53,851 nt of DNA from Komagataeibacter melomenusus (lineage in GTDB: Bacteria > Pseudomonadota > Alphaproteobacteria > Acetobacterales > Acetobacteraceae), in assembly GCF_013155395.1 (NCBI RefSeq), contig NZ_JABJWC010000021.1, positions 1 through 53,851 on the forward strand, written 5' to 3'. The notes under the pieces were generated by a model, which saw nothing but the letters and a program-made list of their open reading frames with translations, did not search any database and was not told the DNA's origin. Position numbers and translations under genes: made by a program. The stretch's first letter is position 1; every line of letters starts with the position of its first letter. Positions 10,782-20,583 of the stretch are shown piece after piece.

Positions 10782-10847
10782 TCAGCAGGCCATGCCTTTC
10801 GCCATGCAGGAGGCCACAGGGGCAGGGCGGAACAGCGCAGCCATGGG

Positions 10848-12119
10848 TCAGGAACTGATCCGGGCCTGCTGCGCGTCGCTCTTGTCCGCGATTTCGGCCA
10901 CGATGCCATCTTCGTTCTGCACCACGCGCACCAGCTTTGCACCCTGCTGGCGGGCGGTGATGAGCGAGTCGCTGATCATGTCCTCGATCGAGCGGGCCAG
11001 GTCGCGCGCACTCGCGGCAGGGCCCATGCGGTCCTGGCGGCGCATGACCTCGAACAGCAGGGCAGGGTCGATGCCCCCGGTCTCGACCTTGAGGCCATAG
11101 CTGTCGATCATCGACTCGATTTCCAGCGCGGAAACGCGGGCGATATCCAGCCCCTCCAGCGGGCGGAACACGAAGATGCGGTCCAGGCGGTTGAGGACTT
11201 CAGGCGCGAAACCGGCCTGTCGCAGCGCCTCGACCGACTCGGCGCGCATCTTGTCGGGTTCATCCGCCAGCCGGTCCGCGATCTCGGACAGTGCATCGGT
11301 GGCGATATTGGATGTCAGGATGAAGATGCAACGCACGGTCGAGATCTGCTGCCCCGTCGAGGCCTCGGTCACGTGCCCGTCATTCCATGCGGTGAGGAAT
11401 TTCTTGAACACATCGGGGTGCGCCTTCTCGATTTCATCGAGCAGGACCACCGCATCGGGCTTTTCCTTCAGGCCGCCGGTCAGCTTGCCGTAGGTGTCCG
11501 AGCCGACATAGCCCTTGGGCGAGCCGAACAGTTGTGTTGCGGCATGAGGCGAACTCATCTGCGTCATGTCGAAGTTGAGCAGCGGGCGGTCGAGCTGGCG
11601 GGCAAGCTGCTTGGCAAGATAGGTCTTGCCCGTGCCCGGCGGCCCTGCCAGCAGGAAGATGCCCACCGGCTTGCCGCGCACCTGCAGCGCCAGGCGGCGG
11701 CGCAGCTGGGTCGCCACGTCCTCGCATACCTGGTCCTGGCCGATCACGCGCGCGCGCAGGCTTGCGGCGAGTTCCTCGGCATCGATCACGGTTTCTTTCT
11801 GTTCGCGCGCCAGCATCTCTTCAAGCGCGCTACGATTGGTCAGCCTGGCCAGTACGTCCATCATCCATCCCCGTCTGCGTCGGATTCCCTTGCGGGCGAG
11901 TTTCTCGGCCCGGCTCTCGAACCACAGCCCGCTCAGCGCCAGCAGGGCGCTCGCCGCCGCTATGACCGGATAGGCCGGTGCGCACCATTCCATGAAATGC
12001 CGTATGCTGGCGAGCGAAAGATGCAACGCCATCGCGGCCTGAAAACTGCCGAGCACCAGAAAAATGACCATGGCGATCGGCACGATCCGTTCCATCAGGA
12101 TTGGATAGAGCGGCTTCAT
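10848..12119 (-). CDS. Membrane-anchored Hsp100/ClpB-D2-type AAA+ ATPase
   Basis: This 423-residue protein has two N-terminal hydrophobic segments (about 13-33 and 49-67), then one AAA+ module like the second ring of ClpA/ClpB. It shows VIGQDQVCEDV (125-135), Walker A GPPGTGKT (159-166), pore loop GYVG (203-206), Walker B VVLLDEIE (224-231), sensor 1 TSN (269-271), and FAPEVLNRLD with the expected arginine finger R311. A Clp C-terminal small domain follows. It lacks a Clp N-domain, first ring and coiled-coil insertion, and no ClpP-docking loop was recognised. It should be an inner-membrane unfoldase or remodelling ATPase. Its ATG overlaps the upstream gene stop (ATGA). Confidence 0.85.
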   Translation of the reverse strand: MKPLYPILMERIVPIAMVIFLVLGSFQAAMALHLSLASIRHFMEWCAPAYPVIAAASALLALSGLWFESRAEKLARKGIRRRRGWMMDVLARLTNRSALEEMLAREQKETVIDAEELAASLRARVIGQDQVCEDVATQLRRRLALQVRGKPVGIFLLAGPPGTGKTYLAKQLARQLDRPLLNFDMTQMSSPHAATQLFGSPKGYVGSDTYGKLTGGLKEKPDAVVLLDEIEKAHPDVFKKFLTAWNDGHVTEASTGQQISTVRCIFILTSNIATDALSEIADRLADEPDKMRAESVEALRQAGFAPEVLNRLDRIFVFRPLEGLDIARVSALEIESMIDSYGLKVETGGIDPALLFEVMRRQDRMGPAASARDLARSIEDMISDSLITARQQGAKLVRVVQNEDGIVAEIADKSDAQQARISS

Positions 12120-12754
12120 TGCACCACAACCCCGATGACAAGACGGGTCCCGCGCGTCAGCACCGGCAGCGGCGTGGGCCCCGGCACGAACACCGCCCCG
12201 GCATGTACGCCCATCGGCCCCGGATCACCCGCTGGCGTGATCGACACGTCGCCTGCGATGCGGATGGGCAGGATCACGCTGCGGGGCTGCGGCCCGAGAT
12301 GCACGGTCTGCACGAGACCAAGGGACTCCACGTTCACGACTGCTCCGCTGCCTGTCATGTCATACATCGGCATGTCGGCCAGTATGATCTCGCGCCGTCG
12401 TAATGCCGCCATGATCTCGGCCTGCTGCTGCAATGTAAAATCTGTCTGGCGCAGCATTTCCGCCGCGCGCTCGGGCGAGATCATGGGCATCTCGCCCATC
12501 ATGTCGGGCTTGCCCTGCACCGGCGCGTTGAGCGTCAGGTGATTGCCGCCGCCGCCACCCCCGCCACCGGCCTCGGCCGCGACGGGCGGCGTCTGGCTGC
12601 CGCTGCCGCCCTCCTGCGGGGTCAGGAAGCCGCCTGCACCCAGGCCGCCGCCCGCCACCACGGCCGCGATCAGCCCCACCACGACCAGCTTGCGGCTGGA
12701 CGAGCGTTCGCTGCGTTCCCGTGTCGGTTCCGGCGGGGAGGGCGTGGGCATCAT
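12116..12754 (-). CDS. Unrecognised single-pass membrane protein, first gene of the AAA+ cluster
   Basis: I do not recognise this 212-residue protein. It has a short Pro/Arg-rich cytosolic N-terminus, a membrane segment at about 22-44 (KLVVVGLIAAVVAGGG), and a Gly/Pro-rich linker containing eight consecutive glycines near 63-70. A short helical stretch (about 93-115) is followed by a beta-rich C-terminal domain ending in VIGVVVQ, predicted to be periplasmic. The start is the first of two adjacent ATGs at 12754. It overlaps the AAA+ gene by four bases, which argues for joint function. It is divergent from rimP. Confidence 0.75.
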   Translation of the reverse strand: MMPTPSPPEPTRERSERSSSRKLVVVGLIAAVVAGGGLGAGGFLTPQEGGSGSQTPPVAAEAGGGGGGGGNHLTLNAPVQGKPDMMGEMPMISPERAAEMLRQTDFTLQQQAEIMAALRRREIILADMPMYDMTGSGAVVNVESLGLVQTVHLGPQPRSVILPIRIAGDVSITPAGDPGPMGVHAGAVFVPGPTPLPVLTRGTRLVIGVVVQ

Positions 12755-12860
12755 TCGTACATAATGTGTGCGGGGCGGGGCGTATGGCAAGATGTTAAGA
12801 GAGAGGAAATGTAACCCCTGCGTGCCCATATAGTCCTTGCGGTCAGGCATGGCGTGACCT

Positions 12861-13550
12861 ATGTTACCGATTATTCCTTCATCTATGGTTTTTTCTTTGG
12901 GGGGTGGCCGCAGGGCTGCCTTTTTTGCATTGGACGCTGATCTGCCTTTCCTGTCGGGCCTCGATGCCCGCATCGCCGCAATGGTCGCCCCCGCGCTGGC
13001 CGACATGGGGTTCGACCTCGTGCGCGTGGCGGTGCTGGGTCGCGAATCCCCTACCGTGCAGATCATGGCCGATCGCATGGATGGCACGCTCCTCGTCATC
13101 GAGGACTGCGAGCAGATCAGCCATGCAGTTGGCGCGATACTGGATGTGGAAGACCCGCTGCCCGGCGCATGGACGCTGGAGGTCTCATCGCCGGGCATCG
13201 ACCGCCCGCTGACGCGCGCGAAGGACTGGGAGCGTTTTGCCGGCCACCTCGCGCGCGCCGAGATGAACATGCCCCTTGAGGGCCGCAAGCGTTTTGCCGG
13301 GATCGTGCTCGGCGCGCGTGATGGATGCGGCCTGATGCGACTTGAGGACGGGAGTGAGGTTGCGCTGCCTTTCGCCGAAATGCGCAAGGCCCGCCTTGTC
13401 CTGACCGATGAACTGATCGAGGCGAGTGCCCGGATGATGAAGCCGGCCGCAAGCCCCGAGGAGACTGGCCTGGAGGAAGACCCTTCCCCGGCTGAAGACC
13501 GCAAGCCCGCTGGTAAGCCGGGTCGCAAGTCGGCCCGCAAGGCCAATTGA
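12861..13550 (+). CDS. rimP: Ribosome maturation factor RimP
   Basis: RimP assists late assembly of the 30S subunit. The recognisable core begins with [16 protein letters not shown] and contains [17 protein letters not shown], the hallmark [10 protein letters not shown], and a C-terminal SH3-like part. The tail is rich in Pro, Lys and Arg and rather long. Total length from ATG 12861 is 229 residues. The start is uncertain: ATG 12885 and TTG 12930 are in-frame alternatives, and none has a clear SD. It heads the rimP-nusA-ylxR-infB-rbfA cluster, as in most alphaproteobacteria. Confidence 0.88.
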   Translation: MLPIIPSSMVFSLGGGRRAAFFALDADLPFLSGLDARIAAMVAPALADMGFDLVRVAVLGRESPTVQIMADRMDGTLLVIEDCEQISHAVGAILDVEDPLPGAWTLEVSSPGIDRPLTRAKDWERFAGHLARAEMNMPLEGRKRFAGIVLGARDGCGLMRLEDGSEVALPFAEMRKARLVLTDELIEASARMMKPAASPEETGLEEDPSPAEDRKPAGKPGRKSARKAN

Positions 13551-13570
13551 ACGATGTTGTGGAGACACTG

Positions 13571-15109
13571 ATGGATACGTCCGTTGCCCGTCCCGAACTG
13601 CTGCTGGTGGCCGATGCCGTAGCGCGGGAAAAGTCGATTGACCGCGAGGAAGTGCTCGAAGCGATGGAGCAGGCCATCCAGAAGGCCGGCCGCGCGAAAT
13701 ACGGCCATGAAAAGGATATCCGCGCCACCATCGACCGCCGCACCGGCGATGTGCGCCTGTCGCGCTGGACCGAGGCGGTCGAGGCGGTGGAGAACGAGGA
13801 AACCCAGATCCCGCTCTACATCGCGCGCAAGTTCAAGCCCGAGATCCAGCTTGGCGAATACCTGATCGACCCGCTGCCGCCCATCGATTTCGGGCGCATC
13901 GCGGCACAGACCGCCAAGCAGGTCATTGTCCAGCGCGTGCGTGAATACGAGCGCCGCCGCCAGTTCAATGACTTCAAGGACCGCGTGGGCGAGATCGTCA
14001 ACGGCACCGTCAAGCGCACGGAATATGGCAACCTGCTCGTCGAGATCGGCGATGCCGAGGCCCTGCTGCGCCGTGACGAACTGATCCCGCGTGAAAGCTT
14101 CCGCAATTCCGATCGCGTGCGCGCCTATATCTATGACGTGCGCGACGAGCCGCGTGGCCCGCAGATCTTCCTTTCGCGTACGCATCCGGCGTTCCTCGCC
14201 AAGCTGTTCGCGCAGGAAGTGCCCGAGATCTATGATGGCATCATCGAGATCAAGGCCGTGGCGCGTGACCCCGGCTCGCGCGCCAAGATGGCCGTCATCT
14301 CGCGTGATGCCTCGATCGACCCGGTTGGCGCCTGCGTGGGCGTGCGCGGCCGCCGCGTGCAGGAAGTGGTCAAGGAACTCCAGGGCGAGAAGATCGATAT
14401 CATTCCATGGAGCCCGCAGGCCGCGACCTTCGTGGTCAATGCCCTTGCCCCGGCTGAAGTCAGTAAGGTGGTGATGGATGAGGAGGCGGGCCGCGTCGAG
14501 GTTGTCGTGCCCGATGACCAGCTCAGCCTGGCCATCGGCCGCCGTGGCCAGAACGTGCGCCTTGCCAGCCAGCTGACGCGCTGGGACATCGACATCCTGA
14601 CCGAGGCCGAGGAATCGGAGCGCCGCCAGGAAGAATTCCGTCGCCGCAGCAACCTCTTTGTCGAGGCGCTGGACGTGGATGATGTCATTGCGGGCCTGCT
14701 CGTGACCGAGGGCTTCCATTCCATCGAGGAACTGGCTTTTGCCGACCCCGAGGAACTGGCCAACATCGAAGGCTTTGACGAGGACGTGGCCAGCGAACTG
14801 GTCCGCCGCGCCGAAGGCTATCTGGCGGGGCAGGAAGAGGAGCTTGACAACAGGCGCCGCACGCTGGGCGTGAGCGATGATATTGCCGTACTGGGCGTGT
14901 TCACCAACCAGATGCTGGTGACGCTGGGTGAAAAGGGCGTGAAGACGCTCGATGACCTGGCCGATCTGGCCGGTGACGAACTTGTCGAGATCCTGGGCAG
15001 CGATGCCATCGACGAGGACGCGGCCAACGAGATCATCATGGCGGCGCGTGCGCACTGGTTCGATGGTGACGAGGCGAAGCCCGCGCAAGAGGAGACGTCC
15101 GACGTCTGA
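13571..15109 (+). CDS. nusA: Transcription termination/antitermination factor NusA
   Basis: NusA binds RNA polymerase and nascent RNA to control pausing, termination and antitermination. The 512-residue protein shows the N-terminal polymerase-binding domain (VADAVAREKSIDREEVLEAM), an S1 domain (GEIVNGTVKRTEYGNLLVEIG), tandem KH domains (DPVGACVGVRGRRVQEV; LAIGRRGQNVRLASQLT), and two C-terminal helix-hairpin-helix-type acidic repeats. The start is ATG 13571, with TGGAG upstream; an in-frame TTG at 13547 overlaps the rimP stop but lies outside the family N-terminus. It is immediately followed by ylxR. Confidence 0.96.
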   Translation: MDTSVARPELLLVADAVAREKSIDREEVLEAMEQAIQKAGRAKYGHEKDIRATIDRRTGDVRLSRWTEAVEAVENEETQIPLYIARKFKPEIQLGEYLIDPLPPIDFGRIAAQTAKQVIVQRVREYERRRQFNDFKDRVGEIVNGTVKRTEYGNLLVEIGDAEALLRRDELIPRESFRNSDRVRAYIYDVRDEPRGPQIFLSRTHPAFLAKLFAQEVPEIYDGIIEIKAVARDPGSRAKMAVISRDASIDPVGACVGVRGRRVQEVVKELQGEKIDIIPWSPQAATFVVNALAPAEVSKVVMDEEAGRVEVVVPDDQLSLAIGRRGQNVRLASQLTRWDIDILTEAEESERRQEEFRRRSNLFVEALDVDDVIAGLLVTEGFHSIEELAFADPEELANIEGFDEDVASELVRRAEGYLAGQEEELDNRRRTLGVSDDIAVLGVFTNQMLVTLGEKGVKTLDDLADLAGDELVEILGSDAIDEDAANEIIMAARAHWFDGDEAKPAQEETSDV

Positions 15110-15143
15110 GCAAACCGACCTGAACGCGGAAGCGCCGGAAGGC

Positions 15144-15776
15144 ATGGAGCCGGAAGAGCGCGGGCCGCTGCGCCGTTGCGCCGTGACCCGGCTCCGGCTG
15201 CCCAGGGAGGAAATGATCCGGTTTGTCATTTCCCCCGATGGAGTCGTGATCCCTGATCTTTCCGCACGGCTGCCCGGACGGGGAATTTGGTTGAGCGCAC
15301 GCGCGGATGTGTTAGAAACAGCACGCACTCGTGGCGTCTTTGCCCGCGCGGCGAGGGGAAGGGTTGTTATTCCCCCTGACCTGACCCATCTTGTGCGAGA
15401 TGGGCTTCTGCGGCGCATGATGGATGTCGCGGGGCTGGCACGGCGGGCCGGGCAGATTGTCTGCGGTTTTGCCAAGGTGCGTGAGTGGGTTGTGGGCGGT
15501 CGTGCCGGTCTGGTCATACAGGCGGCCGATGGCAGCCCCGACGAGAGGAAGAGAGTTTTGTCTGGTGCACGGGAACTGCCGGTTGTGGCTGTTCCTACGG
15601 CATCGGGTCTGGGTGCGGCATTTGGCCGCGACCATGTTGTTCATGCAGCGATTCTGCATGGTGAACTGGCGCGCCGTTTCCGTATCGAGAGTGAACGTTT
15701 TGCGGGTCTGTCCGGCAGGACTGGCCCGAATTCGGCGGATCGTTCCGCCGGACGGTGTGAACAGGCGGGTACATGA
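15144..15776 (+). CDS. YlxR (DUF448) RNA-binding protein with L7Ae-like C-terminal part
   Basis: The first about 85 residues carry YlxR features: [19 protein letters not shown], the GRGIWL loop, and the following helix. The second half ([23 protein letters not shown], then [13 protein letters not shown]) resembles the L7Ae/L30e-like fold that YlxQ supplies as a separate protein in Firmicutes. This two-domain form is known in alphaproteobacteria. The place between nusA and infB supports a role in translation or transcription. The start is ATG 15144 after GGAAGG. It overlaps infB by four bases. Confidence 0.85.
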   Translation: MEPEERGPLRRCAVTRLRLPREEMIRFVISPDGVVIPDLSARLPGRGIWLSARADVLETARTRGVFARAARGRVVIPPDLTHLVRDGLLRRMMDVAGLARRAGQIVCGFAKVREWVVGGRAGLVIQAADGSPDERKRVLSGARELPVVAVPTASGLGAAFGRDHVVHAAILHGELARRFRIESERFAGLSGRTGPNSADRSAGRCEQAGT

Positions 15777-18469
15777 GCGAAGGCAACGATCAGGATCAGG
15801 GTAAGGGACGCTTGTCTCTGCGGCCGGCGGGCCGCAGGGAGGTCGGACGGACGGTGGATGCCGGTTCCGTGCGACAGAGCTTCAGCCATGGTCGTTCAAA
15901 GGTGGTTCAGGTCGAGGTGCGCAAGAAGCGCGGGGCCGGGGCCGCAGGTAACGGATCGGGGCCGGCTGGCGGTCGCGCCGGTGGTCGGGGCGGTCGCGCG
16001 CTGACGGCAGCGGAACTGGCGACACGCCAGCGCGTGCTTGATGAGCAGCGCCGTGCCGCCATCCAGCGCGAGAAAGAGGCCCGCGAGCAGGAGAAGATCA
16101 CGATCCTCTCCGCCGCGGAGGAAGCCCGCCGCGCTGAAGAGGAAAATGCCCGCCGTGCCGAGGAAGAGGCACGCGCCAAGGCGGATGCCGCCGCTGCGGC
16201 CGAGGAAGCCCGCAAGCAGGAGGCCAGCAGCGCGCCGGCCCCGGCTGCGCCCGACGCGACAGATGCGGCGGGGCCGGTCGTCTCGTCCGTGCCCATTCCG
16301 GGTGAGGTGACGCTCGCCCCCCCCATGCAGCGCCTGCGCCCGCTGGCCGAGCGCGCGATCATGCCCGCCCAGCCGCTGCGGCCGTCGCGCCCCGCCGGTG
16401 GGGGTGGTGCCGCGACCACGGCACGCCCCGCGGGCGGTGCTGGCGAGACGCTGCGCCTGCGCACGGGCCGTGCGGATGGTGGCGAGGAAGAACGTCGTCC
16501 CAGCCGTCGCCCCGGCAATGCCGTGCCGAATCGCCGCCCCTCGGGTGGTGCCAAGAAGAACAACGACAGCCGTCGCGCTGGCCGCATTGACGTGCAGGCC
16601 GCGATCGAGGGGGATGACGACAAGACCCGTTCGCTCGCCTCGGTCCGCCGCCAGCGTGAACGCGAGCGCCGTCAGGCCGAACTTGAGCGCCTGCGTTCCG
16701 ACCAGGTGCGCGTGGTGCGTGACGTGGTCCTGCCCGAGAGCATTACGGTGCAGGAACTCGCCAACCGCATGGCCGCCCGTCAGGGCGAGGTCATCAAGGC
16801 GCTGATGAAAATGGGCGTGATGGCCACCGTGACCCAGTCGCTCGACGCGGACACGGCGGAACTGATCGTGCAGGAATTCGGCCACCGCGTGCGCCGTGTT
16901 TCCGACAGCGATGTCGAGATCGGCATCGAGGGCATCGAGGACAGCGAAGCAGACCTCAAGCCCCGTCCGCCGGTCGTGACCGTGATGGGTCATGTCGATC
17001 ACGGCAAGACCTCGCTGCTCGACGCGCTGCGCACCACCGATGTCGCTAATGGCGAAGCCGGTGGCATTACCCAGCATATCGGCGCGTATCAGGTCACGCT
17101 GGCCTCGGGTGCGAAGATCACCTTCATCGATACGCCGGGCCATGAGGCGTTTACCGCCATGCGCGCCCGTGGCGCCTCGGTGACGGACGTGGTCATTCTG
17201 GTCGTGGCCGCCGATGATGGCGTGATGCCGCAGACGATCGAGGCCATCAAGCACGCCAAGGCGGCTGACGCCCCGATCATCGTGGCCATCAACAAGTGCG
17301 ACAAGCCGGGTGCGAACCCCGACCGCGTGCGCCAGGAACTGCTGAACCACGAGATCGTGGTGGAAAGCATGGGTGGCGATACGCAGGATGTCGAGGTCTC
17401 GGCGCTCAAGCGCACGGGTCTGGACAAGCTTGAGGAAGCGATCCTGCTGCAGGCCGAAATCCTTGACCTCAAGGCCAATCCCGACCGGGTGGCCGAAGGT
17501 TCGGTGATTGAAAGCCGCCTTGACCGTGGCCGTGGTCCGGTTGCGACCGTTCTCGTCCAGAAGGGCACGCTGCGCCGCACCGACATCGTGGTGGCCGGGG
17601 CCGAATGGGGCCGCGTGCGCGCCATGATCGACGACCGCAACCGCCAGCTTGGCGAGGCAGGTCCGTCCATGCCGGTCGAGATCCTGGGCATTACCGGGGT
17701 TCCGGGCGCAGGCGAGCCGTTCGTGGTGGTGGAAAACGAGAATCGCGCCCGCGAAATCTCCGAGTTCCGCCAGCGCGTGATCAAGGAGCGCATGGCCGCT
17801 GGCCAGACCGCCGCACGCGGCACGCTCGACCAGATGCTCGCCCGCATTCAGGCTGGCGCGCAGAAGGAAGTTGCCGTCCTGATCAAGGCTGACGTGCAGG
17901 GTTCGGCGGAGGCGCTTGAAGCCACCGTGCAGAAGCTTGAGCATGAGGAAGTCAAGATCCGCGTGCTCAACGCCACTGTGGGCCAGATTACCGAAAGCGA
18001 CGTGCAGTTGGCCAAGGCGTCGGGCGCGATCATCATCGCGTTCAATGTCCGTGCGACCGCACAGGCCCGCGAACTGGCGCAGCGCGAAGGCGTGGACATC
18101 CGCTACTACTCGATCATCTACCAGGTGGCGGATGACGTGGAGCAGCTGGTGCGCGGCAAGATTGCGCCCAAGCATCGCGAGAAGTTCCTGGGTTATGCCG
18201 AGATCCGCAAGGTTTTCGAAATTACCAAGGTTGGCAAGGTTGCTGGCTGCTACGTGACCGAAGGCGTGGTCAAGCGTGGCTGTGGCGTGCGCCTGCTGCG
18301 TGACAACGTCGTGATCCATGAAGGCGAGCTGAGCCAGCTCAAGCGCTTCAAGGATGACGTCAAGGAAGTGGCGCGCGGGTATGAATGCGGCCTGTCCTTT
18401 GCCGGGTATAACGACCTGCGCGAGGGTGACGTGGTCGAGTGTTATGAAATGGAACTCGTCCCGGCATGA
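15773..18469 (+). CDS. infB: Translation initiation factor IF-2
   Basis: IF-2 is a GTPase that brings initiator tRNA to the 30S subunit. It has 898 residues. A long charged, low-complexity N-terminal region is rich in Ala, Glu, Arg and Gly. The conserved IF2_N segment follows ([20 protein letters not shown]), then the G domain with GHVDHGKT (406-413), DTPGHEAF and NKCDKP, and the C-terminal domains including the IF-2-specific [20 protein letters not shown]. It starts at ATG 15773 overlapping ylxR, and its own stop overlaps rbfA (ATGA). Confidence 0.98.
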   Translation: MSEGNDQDQGKGRLSLRPAGRREVGRTVDAGSVRQSFSHGRSKVVQVEVRKKRGAGAAGNGSGPAGGRAGGRGGRALTAAELATRQRVLDEQRRAAIQREKEAREQEKITILSAAEEARRAEEENARRAEEEARAKADAAAAAEEARKQEASSAPAPAAPDATDAAGPVVSSVPIPGEVTLAPPMQRLRPLAERAIMPAQPLRPSRPAGGGGAATTARPAGGAGETLRLRTGRADGGEEERRPSRRPGNAVPNRRPSGGAKKNNDSRRAGRIDVQAAIEGDDDKTRSLASVRRQRERERRQAELERLRSDQVRVVRDVVLPESITVQELANRMAARQGEVIKALMKMGVMATVTQSLDADTAELIVQEFGHRVRRVSDSDVEIGIEGIEDSEADLKPRPPVVTVMGHVDHGKTSLLDALRTTDVANGEAGGITQHIGAYQVTLASGAKITFIDTPGHEAFTAMRARGASVTDVVILVVAADDGVMPQTIEAIKHAKAADAPIIVAINKCDKPGANPDRVRQELLNHEIVVESMGGDTQDVEVSALKRTGLDKLEEAILLQAEILDLKANPDRVAEGSVIESRLDRGRGPVATVLVQKGTLRRTDIVVAGAEWGRVRAMIDDRNRQLGEAGPSMPVEILGITGVPGAGEPFVVVENENRAREISEFRQRVIKERMAAGQTAARGTLDQMLARIQAGAQKEVAVLIKADVQGSAEALEATVQKLEHEEVKIRVLNATVGQITESDVQLAKASGAIIIAFNVRATAQARELAQREGVDIRYYSIIYQVADDVEQLVRGKIAPKHREKFLGYAEIRKVFEITKVGKVAGCYVTEGVVKRGCGVRLLRDNVVIHEGELSQLKRFKDDVKEVARGYECGLSFAGYNDLREGDVVECYEMELVPA

Positions 18470-18912
18470 GCCGCAATTCATCCAGGAAAGGGATGAGCGA
18501 GAGCGGGCCGGCAGGGAAACTTGCCGGCCATTCCGCGTCTGGTCCCTCGCAGCGTCAGCTGCGCGTGGCGGAAGAAGTCCGTCGCGTGCTGGCGGAAATA
18601 TTTGCCCGCACCGAATTCCGTGACCCGGATCTGGCCGACGTGCGCATTACGGTCACCGAAGTGCGTATTTCGCCCGACCTCAAGCATGCCACGGTTTTCG
18701 TGGCCCGGCTGGGCCGGAGCGATGTGGCGGAACTGCTGCCCGCGCTCAAGCGCGTGACACCGTTCCTGCGCACCCGCCTGTCGCACGCGCTCAGGCTGCG
18801 CGGCGTGCCGGACCTGCACTTTCAGCCGGACACGGCGCTCGATTACGCCATGGAAGTCGATACCATGCTGCGCCAGCCTGAAGTGCTGCGCGACCTCAAG
18901 GATGAAGACTGA
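18466..18912 (+). CDS. rbfA: Ribosome-binding factor A
   Basis: RbfA helps mature the 16S rRNA 5' end and is needed at low temperature. The 148-residue protein contains [41 protein letters not shown] and the type II KH fold ending in [20 protein letters not shown]. The start overlaps infB by four bases; a second in-frame ATG at 18493 is possible. A strong terminator follows directly, whereas truB usually comes next; here truB is about 1.9 kb away. Confidence 0.95.
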   Translation: MSRNSSRKGMSESGPAGKLAGHSASGPSQRQLRVAEEVRRVLAEIFARTEFRDPDLADVRITVTEVRISPDLKHATVFVARLGRSDVAELLPALKRVTPFLRTRLSHALRLRGVPDLHFQPDTALDYAMEVDTMLRQPEVLRDLKDED

Positions 18913-18951
18913 ACGCCAAGGCGCGGATCACGTTCTGTCCTGTCTATGCCG

Positions 18952-18986
18952 ACGGCCCCCTGACGTTTCAGGGGGCCGTTTTTTTT
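18952..18986 (+). terminator. Intrinsic terminator after rbfA
   Basis: A 12-bp perfect stem ACGGCCCCCTGA (18952-18963) / TCAGGGGGCCGT (18968-18979) with a 4-base loop precedes eight T. It closes the rimP-rbfA transcription unit. Confidence 0.95.
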
Positions 18987-18994
18987 CGGGCTTT

Positions 18995-19023
18995 TTGCCA
19001 ATTGAATATGGCTGTTCTGAAAT
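18995..19023 (+). promoter_or_regulatory. Candidate promoter for the low-G+C orphan gene
   Basis: TTGCCA (18995-19000) and TGAAAT (19018-19023) are 17 bases apart, immediately after the rbfA terminator and about 30 bases before the orphan ATG. This is a by-eye match. Confidence 0.35.
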
Positions 19024-19056
19024 AAAGTCCGATTGGAAAGAGCGCGGGTGGTTGAT

Positions 19057-19524
19057 ATGAAGTTTAATTGCGAAATAAAAATGACCGGCAGCGAAAAAGA
19101 AGCATTCTGCCGCATGGTTGATCTTATGAAGGAAGCAGGATTTTCCTTATTTGATCATAACGGTATTATTATCTCTCTTGTTTTTGATGGCGGTCATAAT
19201 GGCGCGATATGGAATGTTCCGGGAAATGAAATTCCGGATTACTTCCAGCGGGATCTGGATTGCCTCCACAAAGGCAGCATAGACGATTTTTACCGTGATA
19301 TTGAAAATGGATGCCTGAAAAATGTCCAGTTCTGGCGGGAACCGGGACATAATCTGTTTGTGACATGGCAGGTCAAGGAGAATTACGTCTTATATATGAT
19401 CGGTCTTGATGGATGGAAAAAAGAACAGGCCATTCAGATCATTTCAGGAATGGTCCGGTTTATCCTGGAGTTCTATAAAGACGCCCGTGACCTGGATACT
19501 GTGTTCTCCCTCTCCACCGAATGA
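19057..19524 (+). CDS. Orphan low-G+C gene, unknown function
   Basis: I do not recognise this 155-residue protein. It appears soluble, with no signal peptide or membrane segment, and is rich in aromatic residues and Asp/Glu (for example WREPGHNLFVTWQVKENYVL). Its size and composition recall small immunity or SUKH-like proteins, but no family signature is visible. A hand count over 19081-19500 gives about 44% G+C, far below both neighbours, and the codon use is AT-rich. The start is ATG 19057 after GGGTGG; GTG 19048 is an alternative. It interrupts the usual rbfA-truB order, which suggests acquisition by transfer. Confidence 0.75.
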   Translation: MKFNCEIKMTGSEKEAFCRMVDLMKEAGFSLFDHNGIIISLVFDGGHNGAIWNVPGNEIPDYFQRDLDCLHKGSIDDFYRDIENGCLKNVQFWREPGHNLFVTWQVKENYVLYMIGLDGWKKEQAIQIISGMVRFILEFYKDARDLDTVFSLSTE

Positions 19525-19552
19525 CAAACATCCTTGGTGAAGCATTTCCAGT

Positions 19553-19585
19553 AAAAAGGCCGGTCGGAGCATTCTCCACCGGCCT
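19553..19585 (-). terminator. Intrinsic terminator of the MCE gene
   Basis: AGGCCGGT (19557-19564) pairs with ACCGGCCT (19578-19585). Read on the minus strand the stem is followed by TTTTT, so it terminates the MCE gene that ends at 19612. Confidence 0.75.
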
Positions 19586-19611
19586 CTGTCATGTCGTGTA
19601 TGCCCCGCGTC

Positions 19612-20583
19612 TCAGTTGCGCCGCCCCATGAGCAGGAGCTGCGGGTTGCGCTCCACGTCGGTCGCGAACCCGCGCAGGGCGGCGGCGGCGGCGGCCAGGT
19701 CACGCAGTGACGAATCGATATTGGAGCGGTCAGCCGAACTCGGGGCCGTGATGTCATGCAGCCCGGCCAGCGCGCCACGCGCTTCTGTTACCGTATCGTT
19801 GGAGTTGACCAGCAGCGTGTGCAGTTCGCCGCCACGCGCATCAAGCTGGGCGGTGCCAGTATCGGCCAGATGGTCGATGGAGGCCAGCGTGGTGTCGAGG
19901 CGCTTGTCGAGATCGCGGATGGTGTCGGTCGCGGTATCAACGGTCACGCGCGTATGGTCGGATGTGGCGCGCACGCTATCCACCAGCGGCGGCAGGTCCT
20001 TGTCGAGCTTGTCGGCCAGGGTGCGGATGCTCACCAGCATGGCGTCGGCATTGTTGGCAATGTTCTTGAGCGGCAGGGCCGTGAGGGCATCGGTCAGCTT
20101 CTGCATTTCCGATTCGCGGGTCGGGATCTCGATCAGCGGGCTCAGGCCGGGATGCAGGTGGGCGGGAATGCCGGGGTCGAAGGTCAGGTCGATTTCTTCC
20201 TGCCCGGTCACGAAGCTCTGCATGTGCAGTTCGGCACGCAGCCCGTTTTCAATCAGCTTTGGCAGTTCGTTGGCATCGAGCGCGCGCCCGTGCGAGCCCG
20301 CCATGCGCGCGCCATTGGCCTCAAGCTCCACCGTGACCGGAATATAGGCCTGGTGGGTCTGCGGGTCGAACTGAACGGCGATATGGTCCACATGGCCAAC
20401 CTGCACGCCATCGAACGTAACCGGCGCGCCCACGCCCAGCCCGTTGATCGGGCTGTCAAAAACCACCACGGCGCGATTGGTGGGCGAAAAGGGATGAAAC
20501 TGTCCGAACAGCGCTATGGCCGTCACACCAAGCAGGGCTCCACCCAACACAAATGCACCGACCGTGGTCTGCCGTTCAGCCAT
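19612..20583 (-). CDS. MCE/MlaD family protein, periplasmic lipid-binding
   Basis: The 323-residue protein has an N-terminal membrane anchor at about 9-28 (VGAFVLGGALLGVTAIALFG) and then an MCE domain (VVVFDSPINGLGVGAPVTFDGVQVG is its typical core, about 39-64). A long helical C-terminal part with repeated Asp/Thr/Ala-rich heptad-like sequence follows, as in proteins that form a periplasmic tunnel (MlaD, PqiB, YebT). Such proteins move lipids between membranes. Usually an ABC permease and ATPase are adjacent; none is here. It ends with its own terminator and is convergent with the orphan gene. Confidence 0.88.
   Translation of the reverse strand: MAERQTTVGAFVLGGALLGVTAIALFGQFHPFSPTNRAVVVFDSPINGLGVGAPVTFDGVQVGHVDHIAVQFDPQTHQAYIPVTVELEANGARMAGSHGRALDANELPKLIENGLRAELHMQSFVTGQEEIDLTFDPGIPAHLHPGLSPLIEIPTRESEMQKLTDALTALPLKNIANNADAMLVSIRTLADKLDKDLPPLVDSVRATSDHTRVTVDTATDTIRDLDKRLDTTLASIDHLADTGTAQLDARGGELHTLLVNSNDTVTEARGALAGLHDITAPSSADRSNIDSSLRDLAAAAAALRGFATDVERNPQLLLMGRRN

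Noticed and set aside
12755-15517. Upstream extension of the minus-strand gene ending at 12116, giving 1133 codons
   Set aside because: The extension is the antisense of rimP, nusA and ylxR; the real protein begins at the ATG pair at 12754.
15896-18481. An 861-codon minus-strand open frame opposite infB
   Set aside because: Antisense shadow of infB; no recognisable domain.
19530-19556. Possible fifth copy of the palindromic repeat (TTGGTGAAGCATTTCC)
   Set aside because: It resembles the GGTGAAGC part of hairpin I and lies at a convergent end, but the pairing arm and outer arms are missing; too short to claim.
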